Origin: Actinomycetota bacterium | GTDB taxonomy: Bacteria; Actinomycetota; Actinomycetes; Streptosporangiales; Streptosporangiaceae | Reading direction: 5' to 3' | Length of the DNA: 64,000 nucleotides | Assembly (NCBI GenBank): GCA_003168255.1 | Contig: PMSU01000031.1 | Location: 1-64,000, forward strand | Translations under genes and position numbers: made by a program | The notes under the pieces: model-generated | The model's database searches: none | What the model saw: only the letters and a program-made list of their open reading frames with translations | Told to the model about the DNA's origin: nothing | Part shown: positions 17,736-26,320 of the stretch, one piece after another | Numbering within the stretch: the stretch's first letter is position 1 | How the letters are laid out: each line of letters begins with the position of its first letter

Positions 17736-18322
17736 ACAGACGCTCGACACCGCCGCTCTTGCCCATTCTGCGCTCTCAGCAGCAGGGCGAGATCCTTGCG
17801 CTGCTCCTCGGCGACCCTGACCGTGAGCTGAGCCTGACTGCGATATCGCGCCTAACAGGCGCACCGCATCCGTCGGTGTACCGCGAAGTGCAGCGCGCCG
17901 AGCAAGTCGGGATAGTCACCACCAGAAAAGTCGGCAACACACGGCTCGTCCGGGCGCAGACCGACAGCCCCTACTACGCCGGGCTCGCCGACGTCCTCAC
18001 CAGGGCGTTCGGCGTCCCCGCCGTCCTCACCGAAGCCCTCCGCCATGTCAGCGGCATCGACGATGCGTACATCTACGGGTCATGGGCAGCACGTCACGAC
18101 GGACAGCCCGGGCAGCGGCCTGTGGGGGACATTGATGTCCTGCTACTCGGGGACCCTGACCGAGACAAGCTCTATGACGCTCTTAGCGTGGCTGAGACAC
18201 GGCTGGGAAGGCCCGTGCAGGCGACAGTCCGGCACACCGACTGGCTCAGCTCTGGATCGGGATCTTTCCACGACAACCTAACCAGCCGTCCGATGCTGAG
18301 GCTCACGCTTGCCAACGGCTAG
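17732..18322 (+). CDS. winged-helix domain fused to MNT-type nucleotidyltransferase
   Basis: The N-terminal 70 residues look like a winged helix ('LSLTAISRLTGAPHPSVYREVQRAEQVGIV'-type pattern, about residues 33-62). The C-terminal half has the minimal nucleotidyltransferase signature GSWAAR followed by GDIDVLLLG (paired Asp, about residues 140). MNT proteins of this kind are usually the antitoxin partner of HEPN ribonucleases and can inactivate them by nucleotidylation. I chose GTG 17732 because the winged helix begins just after it and the inverted repeat ends there. The gene converges on a HEPN-like gene, and the two stop codons overlap in CTAG at 18319-18322. Confidence 0.75.
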   Translation: MDRRSTPPLLPILRSQQQGEILALLLGDPDRELSLTAISRLTGAPHPSVYREVQRAEQVGIVTTRKVGNTRLVRAQTDSPYYAGLADVLTRAFGVPAVLTEALRHVSGIDDAYIYGSWAARHDGQPGQRPVGDIDVLLLGDPDRDKLYDALSVAETRLGRPVQATVRHTDWLSSGSGSFHDNLTSRPMLRLTLANG

Positions 18323-18813
18323 ACGAACCGGTCCGGTGGCGTAGCCGAGAGCAGTGCCTTCACCTCAGACAATGCCGCCGTCGCCTTCTGGATCGCCCAT
18401 TCGGCGTCTGACCTGCTGATCGGCGCCGCAGAAGGATCGAAGTACTGTGCCGTATGCCGCGTGCGCCGCAGACGCTCGAAGGTCGGCTTGGCGAAGGCCG
18501 AAATCCCTGCGGCGAACTGGGCGGACACAGCATCCTCGACCGACATGTGTGAGCCATCGCCACCTGTCGCGCGCAATCCCTGGCGGCCTAGAAGCGCTTC
18601 GGCAGCCATCCGGTAGGCATCATAAGCGGCAGCGTAGGCGCCATCGACATCGCCGTTTTCCAGGGCAGCCACGGCAGTGGCCTCCAACCGCAACGCGGCC
18701 CGGTCGACCTGGGCGGCAGCCAGTGCAGACAGGTCGCTAGCCTCGAAACTCTCCAGGCGGCCACGGTCTACGAGGAACTGAACCGTCTTCTCGCCTCTAG
18801 ACCAGCGGGCCAC
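18319..18813 (-). CDS. HEPN-like protein (candidate toxin or effector RNase)
   Basis: A 164-residue all-helical protein. 'AYAAAYDAYRMAAEALL' and the C-terminal RLRRTRH (Arg-x5-His) followed by 'TAQYFDP' match the HEPN ribonuclease pattern, in which the Arg and His are catalytic. Its tail-to-tail neighbour is a winged-helix/MNT protein, the usual HEPN partner. The convergent layout is unusual, since HEPN-MNT pairs normally share one operon. GTG start at 18813, with no strong ribosome-binding site. Function as an RNase is inferred from the motif and neighbour only. Confidence 0.6.
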   Translation of the reverse strand: MARWSRGEKTVQFLVDRGRLESFEASDLSALAAAQVDRAALRLEATAVAALENGDVDGAYAAAYDAYRMAAEALLGRQGLRATGGDGSHMSVEDAVSAQFAAGISAFAKPTFERLRRTRHTAQYFDPSAAPISRSDAEWAIQKATAALSEVKALLSATPPDRFV

Positions 18814-19214
18814 AGTATCTAACCTCCATCTCAGCCAAGCCCGAGTACCGAGCGATGCACTTCACGGAGACTCCGCTTCGCAGCCATCCCGAGGCCGCAT
18901 CGTACCGTTGCTCTTCGCGGATCAGGCTAGTGCTGCACCCTGCGGCCAGATGGGGCGGAGTGGCAGACACGGAAATTGAATCCGCAGATCCTAACCGCAT
19001 TAGTGATGCGAAGGCATGGATACTGATCATGGCCATAAGCATCGAAAGGGTGCATTCTTGCAGGTCAAAGGCATCCAGGATGTCCGGTTTGACCGGCTGC
19101 AAGTGATCTTCGGGGCGACCTTGCGTGCCCACCATGTGCCCACCAGGGCGCAAATCAGACGACCAAGGGCCTCTGTCTGGAACCGCTTCCAAAGCAAAAA
19201 CCCCTGGTCAGGAG
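18814..19214. other. non-coding gap with short repeat of tRNA-Ser sequence
   Basis: No gene recognised. The 11-mer AACCGCATTAG at 18993-19003 recurs inside tRNA-Ser(GCT) at 19256-19266, covering part of its anticodon arm, and looser similarity follows it. This could be the trace of an attachment site, but it is too short to be sure. Confidence 0.4.
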
Positions 19215-19303
19215 CGGAGGCTCGGGGATTTGAACCCCGGATGGGCGTGAACCCAAACCGCATTAGCAGTGCGGCGCCATAGACCGGACTAGGCGAAGCC
19301 TCC
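19215..19303 (-). tRNA. tRNA-Ser(GCT)
   Basis: Class II tRNA of 89 nt. The acceptor arms GGAGGCT and AGCCTCC pair perfectly, followed by discriminator G. The anticodon loop CTGCTAA carries GCT, there is a long variable arm, and the T-arm contains GGTTCAAATCC. No CCA is encoded. It marks the right edge of the defence island. Confidence 0.95.
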
Positions 19304-19371
19304 TGTTGACGAAAATCGTCTGCCCTAGGGTACCGGCCGGCTCATGGAGCGCCAACCAGAACCGCTACCTC

Positions 19372-21015
19372 TCAGCGGACCTCCACCACCTCGTACTCGC
19401 CCTGGGCGTATGACTCCCGCATCCGAGTCTTCGCGAACTTGCCAACACTGGTCTTGGGTACCTCGGTAATGAACGACCATCGCTCGGGCAGCTGCCAGCG
19501 GGGCACCTTCTCGCCGAGGAACTTGCGCAGTTCTTCGGCGCTGACCGACGCGTCCTGGCGCAGTACCACTGCGGCTAGCGGCCGCTCACCCCACTTCTCG
19601 TCGGCCACGCCGATGACCGCCGCCTCTGCCACGTCAGGGTGCGCCATCAGCTGGTTCTCCAGCTCCATCGAGGAGATCCACTCGCCGCCGGACTTGATCA
19701 CGTCCTTGGACCGGTCGGTGAGCCTGATGAAACCGCGGAAGTCGATGCTCCCCACGTCGCCGGTGCGCAGCCAGCCGTCGCGGAACTTCTCCGGGTCATC
19801 GTCCTTGTAATACGACCCGGTGACCCACGGTCCGCGCACCTCTATCTCGCCGACCGACTCGCCGTCGTGCGGCAGCAGAACACCGCCCTCGCCAGCCAGC
19901 CTGGCCTCGATCGCGCAGATTAGCCTGCCCTGGCTATCCCGGTAGTGCCACACCTGGTCCTCGGGGGTGCCGGCCGGCGCATGCGCCACGCTGCCGAGCG
20001 GTGAGGTCTCCGTCATCCCCCAGGCGTGCACGATCCGAACGCCGAGCTCGGACTGGTAGGCCTCCTGGAGCGCATGCGGGACCGCCGAGCCACCGCAGGG
20101 CACGAGACGCAGCGACGACAGGTCCCCGCCGTTCGCGCGGACGTACCGCAGCACGTCATTGAAGATCGTGGGTACCGCCCCCGCCAGCGTGGGCCGCTCG
20201 GTCTCGATCAGGCGTACCAGCGGCTCGGCCTGCAGGAAGCGGTCCGGCATGATCAGGTCCGCGCCCGCCATGACGGCCGCGTACGGCAGCCCCCAGGCGT
20301 TGGCGTGGAACATCGGGACGATGGGGAGAACCCGATCCTGCTCCGACAGGCCGAACGTGTTGCCCAAGCAGGCGCCCATCGAGTGCAGGTACATGGACCT
20401 GTGGCTGTACACGATGCCCTTCGGGTTGCCCGTGGTCCCGCTCGTGTAGCACATCGCCGCCGCGGACCGCTCATCGAGCTCCGGCCAGTCGAAAGTCTCA
20501 GGCTCCGCAGCCAGCAGGTCCTCGTAGTCATGCACGGTGCGACCTTCGCCGGCAAGCGCTGTTGAGTCCGGCGCAGCCGTTCGGCCGGAAAGGGGGGTTA
20601 CGAGGATGTGGCGGACGGTGCTGATGCTCGGCAGCACCTTGGCGAGCAGCGAGACCAGCGTCCCGTCCACGATGATCACCTGGTCTCCGGCGTGCTCGGC
20701 GATGTAGCCGAGCTGCGCGGGATCGAGCCTCAGGTTGAGGGTGTGCAGCACCGCGCCCATCGAGGGCACGGCGAGGTAGGCCTCCAGGTGCTCGGCGTTG
20801 TTCCACATCAGCGTGCCGACCCGCTGGTCGCCGTCTACGCCGAGCCTGCGCAGCGCGTTGGCCAGCTGTGCCGCGCGGCGGCCGATCTCCGCGTAGCTGC
20901 GACGCCTCGTCCCGTCCTCGGTGGCGGTCACTACCTCTCGCTCGCCATAAACCATCGTGCCGTACCGCATAAGCGCCGACACCGTCAGCTGTACGTCCAT
21001 CATCGTGCTGCGCAC
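19372..21015 (-). CDS. long-chain acyl-CoA synthetase (FadD-type, AMP-forming)
   Basis: ANL-superfamily ligase that activates a fatty acid to acyl-AMP and then acyl-CoA. Signatures are the P-loop CYTSGTTGNPKGIVYSH, A5 'WGMTETSPLG', 'DGWLRTGDVG', the hinge 'LTDRSKDVIKSGGEWIS' and the C-terminal catalytic Lys in KTSVGKFAKT. I chose GTG 21015 (VRSTMMDVQ) because AGGAGG precedes it by 7 bp. The open frame runs further upstream but is Arg/Pro-rich and unlike the family. About 547 residues, the usual size. Chain-length preference cannot be read. Confidence 0.9.
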   Translation of the reverse strand: MRSTMMDVQLTVSALMRYGTMVYGEREVVTATEDGTRRRSYAEIGRRAAQLANALRRLGVDGDQRVGTLMWNNAEHLEAYLAVPSMGAVLHTLNLRLDPAQLGYIAEHAGDQVIIVDGTLVSLLAKVLPSISTVRHILVTPLSGRTAAPDSTALAGEGRTVHDYEDLLAAEPETFDWPELDERSAAAMCYTSGTTGNPKGIVYSHRSMYLHSMGACLGNTFGLSEQDRVLPIVPMFHANAWGLPYAAVMAGADLIMPDRFLQAEPLVRLIETERPTLAGAVPTIFNDVLRYVRANGGDLSSLRLVPCGGSAVPHALQEAYQSELGVRIVHAWGMTETSPLGSVAHAPAGTPEDQVWHYRDSQGRLICAIEARLAGEGGVLLPHDGESVGEIEVRGPWVTGSYYKDDDPEKFRDGWLRTGDVGSIDFRGFIRLTDRSKDVIKSGGEWISSMELENQLMAHPDVAEAAVIGVADEKWGERPLAAVVLRQDASVSAEELRKFLGEKVPRWQLPERWSFITEVPKTSVGKFAKTRMRESYAQGEYEVVEVR

Positions 21016-21129
21016 TGGGCCACCTCCTGGGCAGGGATCCCGACCGCGTCGGCGGCCTGCAGGCTTGCTGCAGGAGATGCGCGCGGAAAAGCGTCCTGGG
21101 GGGGATATTGCCACGCTGGGGCCGAAACG

Positions 21130-21720
21130 TCACTCCGCCAGGGCCGGCGCCTGCCCGGTTCGCGTAACCGGACGAGGCGGCGCCTGCTCCGGCACGCCGA
21201 AGTCGCCGACGAGCTCGGCGTCGATGCGCAGCTTCGCCACCGCCCTTGACACCGTGCTCTTCACGGTCCCGAGGCTCACTCCGAGCACTCCGGCGATCTC
21301 GGCCTCGCTCATGTCCTCGTAGTAGCGCAGCACGACGGCGGCACGCATCCGTTCGGGCAGCCGCCGCAGGGCGCGGCTCAGCGAGTCATGCATCTCGCTC
21401 TCGTCGACGCGATCGGACACCGGCTGATCCGGGAGGTCGTCGGTCGGGTACTCCTCCACCCGGCGGCGGCGCCACCAGGAGATGTGCGTGTTCACCATCG
21501 CCCGCCTGACGTAGCCGTCGAGCGCGCTTCTGTCCTCGATCCTGCGCCAGGCCAGGTAGGTCTTGGCCAGGGCCGCCTGCAGCAGGTCCTCTGCGTCGGC
21601 CTGGTTGCCGGTGAGCAGGTAGGCCATCCGCAGCAGGGCAGCGCCCCTTGCCGTCACATAGTCGCGAAAGCCCGAATCATCCCCTTTGGAACCTTGCGCA
21701 ACGCATGCGTCATTTCGCAT
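21130..21720 (-). CDS. SigE-family ECF RNA polymerase sigma factor
   Basis: ECF sigma factor of the actinobacterial SigE family. Region 2 is visible as 'LLRMAYLLTGNQADAEDLLQ' and the DNA-binding region 4 as 'VVLRYYEDMSEAEIAGVLG' followed by 'GTVKSTVSRAV'. No anti-sigma gene follows. The frame is open to 21948, but that part overlaps the divergent gene. MRNDACVAQG at 21720 starts just before the conserved domain, and GTG 21732 is an alternative. Confidence 0.85.
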   Translation of the reverse strand: MRNDACVAQGSKGDDSGFRDYVTARGAALLRMAYLLTGNQADAEDLLQAALAKTYLAWRRIEDRSALDGYVRRAMVNTHISWWRRRRVEEYPTDDLPDQPVSDRVDESEMHDSLSRALRRLPERMRAAVVLRYYEDMSEAEIAGVLGVSLGTVKSTVSRAVAKLRIDAELVGDFGVPEQAPPRPVTRTGQAPALAE

Positions 21721-21946
21721 CTTTGGTATCACGTGATCGCCCCCGACGCTCACGCCCCAACGGTACCCAGATTTTACCCAGCGTACGAGAGCGGACACGG
21801 TTCGCAGTGACCTCATGCCGAGTTTCGGCGGTGCACGAGCCGTATTTTCGGTATAACCCCAAAGAGGTATATGTGTGACCACGGAGAGTAAAGCGCGCTG
21901 AACCACTTGACGTAGCCCACCTCTTCTACACATCGTCGTATAGGCC

Positions 21947-23032
21947 ATGCAATCTCATGGAGGGCAAGTGCGGGATCTCCTGGACGGCCTCGCGGGCAGC
22001 GAACGACGGTCAGCCGCCGCGATGGCGGCCGCGTCGACAGCGATCGCGGAGTCGGCACGGATCGCTAGGCGGTGCCGGCTGAAGGCGGCCGTGTTCGGCC
22101 CGCAGGCCGGGCTCGACCAGGGACCATCGGTCTGCGACGACGCAAACGCCTGGCCGCTAGAGTCCGTACCGCGCGCGGTTACCGGCGAGGTTCTCGATGT
22201 CAGCCCGCACATTCTCGTAATCGGGAAAGGCGAGGTCGAGGAGCGATTCGCGCTGACCGCAGACGCAAATGCCTGGCGGGGCGCCAAGACAGACCCCGCG
22301 GCCGTCAAGGTCGGCGACCACGCCGTCGTGCGCCGTCACGACTCGGGCCGCGAGGTAGCCGACCGGATCTGGGCGAATATCGGACGGGTCACCGGGACGA
22401 TCGTCCGCCGGGACGGCGACACCCTCGTCGTTGACCGCGGCGACGGCAGCGGTAACCAGGTGCTAGTCATCGCCGAACGGGCCTCAGGCAGGATCCAGGT
22501 CAGGTTCCCGAGGCTCGAGCCCGGCTATCTCATCGACATCATCGGGGTGCGCCACGACGATTTCCTCGAGGGGCTCGTCCCGGCTACATCCCAGCCTGCC
22601 TACCGCGCGGACCACGTGCCGGGACCTCCGCTCGTCAACGGCCACGTGCCGGGCTCGTTCAGCGGCGCCGCCATCTGGCATGAGCAGGGAGACGAGCCGG
22701 ACGGCCTGATCGGCACCGCCTATCCGGCCGTTGACCCGCAGAACGCAGCCACGACGAGGGCCGGCCGCCAGCAGGCCGCGTCCGGCTGCGTGAGCCTGCC
22801 CTACTTGTCGATAGGCAGCCTGCTACGGGTGCGGAACGACTGCACGGGCCTGTCCCGCGTGCTGCCCGTGATCGGTTCCGCGGCCTCGGCGCGGCTGTTC
22901 TGTGACCGCAGCGTCATCTGCGGTCCCTCCCCGCGCGGCAGGATCGCCGACCTGACGCTGGCCAGTTTCGTTGAACTGGGCGGCGAACTCGACGAGGGCA
23001 ATTTCAACGTGACCATCGAGATCGAGGGCTGA
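21947..23032 (+). CDS. conserved-looking protein of unknown function
   Basis: 361 residues; I do not recognise a family. The centre looks like a beta-rich, OB- or Hint-like repeat ('VTGEVLDVSPHILVIGKGEVEERFAL' and 'VTGTIVRRDGDTLVVDRG' share a pattern). No signal peptide or membrane segment is visible. It is followed 2 bp later by a MauE-like membrane protein, so the pair is probably one operon and may act together. Its ATG is close to the upper limit of the divergent sigma-factor frame, which supports the shorter sigma start. Confidence 0.65.
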   Translation: MQSHGGQVRDLLDGLAGSERRSAAAMAAASTAIAESARIARRCRLKAAVFGPQAGLDQGPSVCDDANAWPLESVPRAVTGEVLDVSPHILVIGKGEVEERFALTADANAWRGAKTDPAAVKVGDHAVVRRHDSGREVADRIWANIGRVTGTIVRRDGDTLVVDRGDGSGNQVLVIAERASGRIQVRFPRLEPGYLIDIIGVRHDDFLEGLVPATSQPAYRADHVPGPPLVNGHVPGSFSGAAIWHEQGDEPDGLIGTAYPAVDPQNAATTRAGRQQAASGCVSLPYLSIGSLLRVRNDCTGLSRVLPVIGSAASARLFCDRSVICGPSPRGRIADLTLASFVELGGELDEGNFNVTIEIEG

Positions 23033-23034
23033 CC

Positions 23035-24141
23035 GTGCTCGCAGCGATCAGAGAAGTGCAGATCCCGCTGCTGGCGGCGATGCTGCTGGGTGCCTGTCTC
23101 GCCAAGCTTGGCCGGGTGCTCCGGGCCAGGTCGGTGGATGTCGCGCTCGGTCCCACCGCGCTTTTCCCGCTCCGCCTCCAGCGCCCCGTTGCCGTGGCCA
23201 TGTGCGCCGCGGAGCTGACACTCGGCATCGCGCTGATCGTCACGGCGGGCAGGTTTGGCACCGGTGCTGCGGCGACCGCCGTCCGCGGGGTCACGGCCGT
23301 GCTGTTCGTGACCGCCGTGGGCGCGCTCATCGAGCTACGCCAGCACCGGCCCGACGTTGGCTGCGGGTGCTTTGGCGACCTGAGCAGCACCCCGGTGAGC
23401 CTGCGTACGATCGCCAGGTCGGCGCTGCTCACCTTGGCGGCGGCTGGCACGATCGGCGTTGCCCCGCTGCGGCTGCCACCGCCGGGGGGGGCGCTCGCAC
23501 TTCGGCTGGCGCTGCTGGCGGCTGAGATCGCGCTGATCGCCGCCCTGTCGCCGGAGATCGGTCAGGCGCTCGTGCGACTTGGCTATTCGGAGCCCTGTGA
23601 GCTGCGCGTACTGCCAGCCGAGCGGACGCTATCGGCCTTGCGCAGCAGCAGGCAGTGGCGCCGGCATGCCTCGGTGGTCACTGGCCACCATCCGGTCGAC
23701 GTCTGGCGTGAGCTTTGCTGGCGCTACCTGGTCTATCCGGGCAGTTACGGCGGGCGCGAGGTCGAGGTGGTGTTCGCGGTCTATCTGCGCTCGCGGCGGC
23801 CCGCGGTGCGCGCGGCCGTGGTGGACGCGGCGACCGGCGAGGTCCTGCCGCCACTGCATGTCCTGCCGCCGCCCGCCGCCGATCGGCCGGTCAGGCCGCT
23901 GCCGCCGCGCGCGGTGGGCCCGTGGGTCGCGCGGCCTGCCGCCGGTGCACGGCCCGCGACCCTTCCGCCTCCGCAGCCCCTTTCGCCTCCAGCGCCTGAC
24001 GCGCCGCAGTTCCTGCCCGCCGCGACAGCAGCGGACGAGTCAGCAGCAGAGGGCAGCCTCTACCATCTTCTAGCGCTTTCTAGTCCAGTCCCTAGAGAGC
24101 GAAATAATCGCGAAGAGGCGCCCGCGAGGTACATCGCCTAA
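23035..24141 (+). CDS. MauE-like membrane protein
   Basis: The N-terminal half has four hydrophobic segments and the cysteine motif DVGCGCFGDLSS, typical of MauE/DoxX-related proteins linked to disulfide chemistry. The C-terminal 170 residues are a soluble, Pro-rich extension with 'PLPPRAVGPWVARPAAGARPA'-like sequence. GTG start directly after the upstream stop. The upstream unknown protein is its likely partner. A role in thiol redox or cofactor maturation is inferred from the family only. Confidence 0.7.
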   Translation: MLAAIREVQIPLLAAMLLGACLAKLGRVLRARSVDVALGPTALFPLRLQRPVAVAMCAAELTLGIALIVTAGRFGTGAAATAVRGVTAVLFVTAVGALIELRQHRPDVGCGCFGDLSSTPVSLRTIARSALLTLAAAGTIGVAPLRLPPPGGALALRLALLAAEIALIAALSPEIGQALVRLGYSEPCELRVLPAERTLSALRSSRQWRRHASVVTGHHPVDVWRELCWRYLVYPGSYGGREVEVVFAVYLRSRRPAVRAAVVDAATGEVLPPLHVLPPPAADRPVRPLPPRAVGPWVARPAAGARPATLPPPQPLSPPAPDAPQFLPAATAADESAAEGSLYHLLALSSPVPRERNNREEAPARYIA

Positions 24142-24148
24142 GCCGGCC

Positions 24149-24204
24149 GCGAGGCCCAGGCCCGGCTGCGAAGCCCAGGCCCGGCTGCGAAGCCTAGGTC
24201 GGCT
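24149..24204. repeat. three tandem copies of a 19-bp GC-rich unit
   Basis: GCGARGCCCAGGCCCGGCT occurs at 24149-24167 and 24168-24186, with a degenerate 18-bp copy at 24187-24204. It sits between two convergent genes, and the last copy includes the stop codon of the AAA ATPase gene. No clear hairpin. Confidence 0.85.
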
Positions 24205-25381
24205 GCGAACGCAGGAACCGGCCGAAATGCGGGACGGTGAACGCGATCAGGCCCCGCTCCGAGCTGTAGATCAGCCCTTTCTTGATCAAGGCGTCGCGGG
24301 CGGGAGACACGCTGGACGGCTTGCGGCTGAGTTCATCAGCCACCCGTGACGTCGGCACCGGTTCGTCGCCGAGTACGGCCATGGCCCGCATGTACTCCCG
24401 TTCGGCTGGGGTGGCCCGCTCGTACCTGCTGCCGAAGAATCCGACGGCAAGCTCACCCTCCGCCTCCGGCGCCGCCACGCTCACATCCTCGGCGGACACC
24501 GGGCTTTCGGTGGCTACGTCCCAGGTCACCTTGCCGTACGCCTGAACGAAATACGGGTAGCCGTCGGCCGCTGCGTACAGCGCGTCGAGTGCGGCCGGCT
24601 TGAACTCGACGCCCTCACGGCGGGCTGGGGCGATCAGGGCCAGGTCAGCGGCCTCACGATCCAGCCGGTCGATCCGTACGTAGCTGAACAGCCGCTCTGA
24701 ATAACTCTTGCTGGCGGACAGCACGGACGGCAGGTGCGGCAGGCCGGCGCCGACCACGATCAGCGGCCCGCCGGTCTGGGACAGCTCGTGGCAGGCCGCG
24801 CACAGCGCCGACACGTCAGCGGCCGGCACGTCCTGCATCTCATCGACGAAGAGCGCGATCCCGACCCCGAGATCGGTCGCCACCGACGCGGCGTCCGCAA
24901 GCAGCTCGGTCAGGTCGATCTCGAGGTCGCCTGAGTCAGCCCGGCCGCGGACCGCGGGAACGTCGATGCCCAGCTGGGCGGTGCCGGCGCCCGAGCCCTT
25001 GGGGGCGTGCGGATCGCGGGCGGCGAAGGCCTTGAGCACGCCGAGAAAGTGCTCGATCCGGTCCGGCGCCCGGTGCCGCGGGGCGAGCTCGCGGATCGCC
25101 ATGTGCAGCGCACCGGCGACGGGCCGCCTGATCGACTGGTCTGGGCGGGCCTCGATTTTCCCGGTTCCCCACAGCCGCTGAATCGCCATCGAGCGGAAGG
25201 AGTTGAGCAGCACGGTCTTGCCCACGCCGCGCAACCCGGTGAGCACGATACTGCGCTCAGGGCGGCCACGGGCGACCCGCTCAAGCACGACGTTGAACTG
25301 ACCTATCTCCCGGTCACGGCCGGCGAGTTCCGGCGGGCGCTGGCCGGCGCCGGGCGCATAGGGGTTTCGCACCGGATCCAC
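24194..25381 (-). CDS. AAA-type ATPase with C-terminal winged helix
   Basis: Orc/STAND-like P-loop ATPase common in actinomycetes. 'PELAGRDREIGQF' leads into Walker A LTGLRGVGKTVLL (about residues 47-59). Walker B is IALFVDEMQDV, and a 'QAYGKVTWDVA' lid region follows. The last 80 residues form a winged helix ('SRVADELSRKPSSVSPARDALIKKG'-like pattern). GTG start at 25381 gives VDPVRNPYAPGAG, a start shared by relatives I remember. Function unknown; single gene. Confidence 0.8.
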   Translation of the reverse strand: MDPVRNPYAPGAGQRPPELAGRDREIGQFNVVLERVARGRPERSIVLTGLRGVGKTVLLNSFRSMAIQRLWGTGKIEARPDQSIRRPVAGALHMAIRELAPRHRAPDRIEHFLGVLKAFAARDPHAPKGSGAGTAQLGIDVPAVRGRADSGDLEIDLTELLADAASVATDLGVGIALFVDEMQDVPAADVSALCAACHELSQTGGPLIVVGAGLPHLPSVLSASKSYSERLFSYVRIDRLDREAADLALIAPARREGVEFKPAALDALYAAADGYPYFVQAYGKVTWDVATESPVSAEDVSVAAPEAEGELAVGFFGSRYERATPAEREYMRAMAVLGDEPVPTSRVADELSRKPSSVSPARDALIKKGLIYSSERGLIAFTVPHFGRFLRSQPT

Positions 25382-25436
25382 AGCATCGGACTCTATGGCC
25401 AGATCTAGCGCTGACCCTAGATTTGCGAAGAAAGAG

Positions 25437-26008
25437 CTATCCGCGTGTCGCGCTCCCGGCTCGGTGGGTCGCGGAGTGCAGGACCCGCGCGAGAGCTTCC
25501 AGCGCGACCTGATAAGCGCGCTCGCTAGGTGTCCCGTAGCCCACCACGATTCCCTGCGGGTGGTCCCCGGCTTGGTGCCAGTGACTCCCCAGGCCCTGCA
25601 GCGCCAGGCCGTGCTGAACCGCCCTGGCCAGCAGCTCCTCCTCGCCCGGACCTGCGGCCGGCAGGCTGATCAAGGCTTGCAGGCCGGCCGCGACCCCGCG
25701 TACCTGCATGCCAGGCAGCGGCCGGCCAGGTCCGGGGACGAGCCTGGCGATCAGCAGGTCGCGGCGGCGCCGGTAGCGCAGCCGGCAGACCGGATGTGCT
25801 TGTCGTAGGCATGGCTGCCGATGAGATCAGCGAGCACAAGCTGGCCGAGCACCTCGCTGTGGAAATCGTCATGCAGCTTCTCGTCGGTCACCGGCCCGAC
25901 CAGATGGCCCGGCAGCACCATCCAGCCCAGCCGCAGCGCCGGCCCTAGGGTCTTGGAGGCGCTGCCGACATACGCGACGTGACCCGGAGCCATTCCCTGT
26001 AGCGCGCC
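25437..26008 (-). pseudogene. MocR/PdxR-like regulator, C-terminal remnant
   Basis: Only the C-terminal part of the aminotransferase-like domain remains. 'VGSASKTLGPALRLGWMVLPGHLV' contains the PLP-binding lysine, followed by 'DEKLHDDFHSEVLGQLVLAD'. A +1 insertion near 25790 moves the rest ('LLIARLVPGPGRPLPGMQVRG') into another frame, ending at 25437. The winged-helix N-terminus is gone. The break at about 26008 is where a truncated divergent gene begins. Confidence 0.8.
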
Positions 26009-26320
26009 TCGCAGCTCAACGGCTGCGCCTACTGCGTCGACATGCATACTCGCGACGCCGCGGCAGCGGGCGAGTCGCAGCAGCGGCTGTTTACCCTGCC
26101 GGTCTGGCGGGAGGCGCCGTTCTTCACCGCCCGCGAACGCGCCGCGCTCGAGCTGACCGAAGCGGGCACCCGGCTCACCGATGGTCCGGTACCCGACGAG
26201 GTGTTCGACCAGGCAGCGGCCGAGTTCTCCGAGACCGAGCTGGCTGAGCTGATCTGGACCATAGCGGTGATCAACGCGTGGAACAGGCTCGGGGCGGTGG
26301 CGCGCCCCTGGCCGCTTTAA
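26003..26320 (+). pseudogene. carboxymuconolactone decarboxylase-like (AhpD) remnant
   Basis: The frame opens after a TAG at 26000 with RASQLNGCAYCVDMHTRDAA. This is the CxxC redox motif of CMD/AhpD proteins, followed by 'LPVWREAPFFTARERAALEL' and 'LIWTIAVINAWNRL'. The first 50 or so residues of the family are missing, and no start codon precedes the CxxC. An ATG at 26042 would make a 92-residue protein without the active site. In many actinomycetes this gene sits head-to-head with a MocR regulator, as here. Its stop overlaps the purC stop. Confidence 0.8.

Noticed and set aside
18797-19192. 131-residue minus-strand frame before the HEPN-like gene
   Set aside because: No motif, no ribosome-binding site, mixed composition, and it overlaps the HEPN start region.
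21721-21948. N-terminal extension of the sigma factor
   Set aside because: The extra 76 residues have no sigma-like content and would put the start within the divergent gene's own start region.
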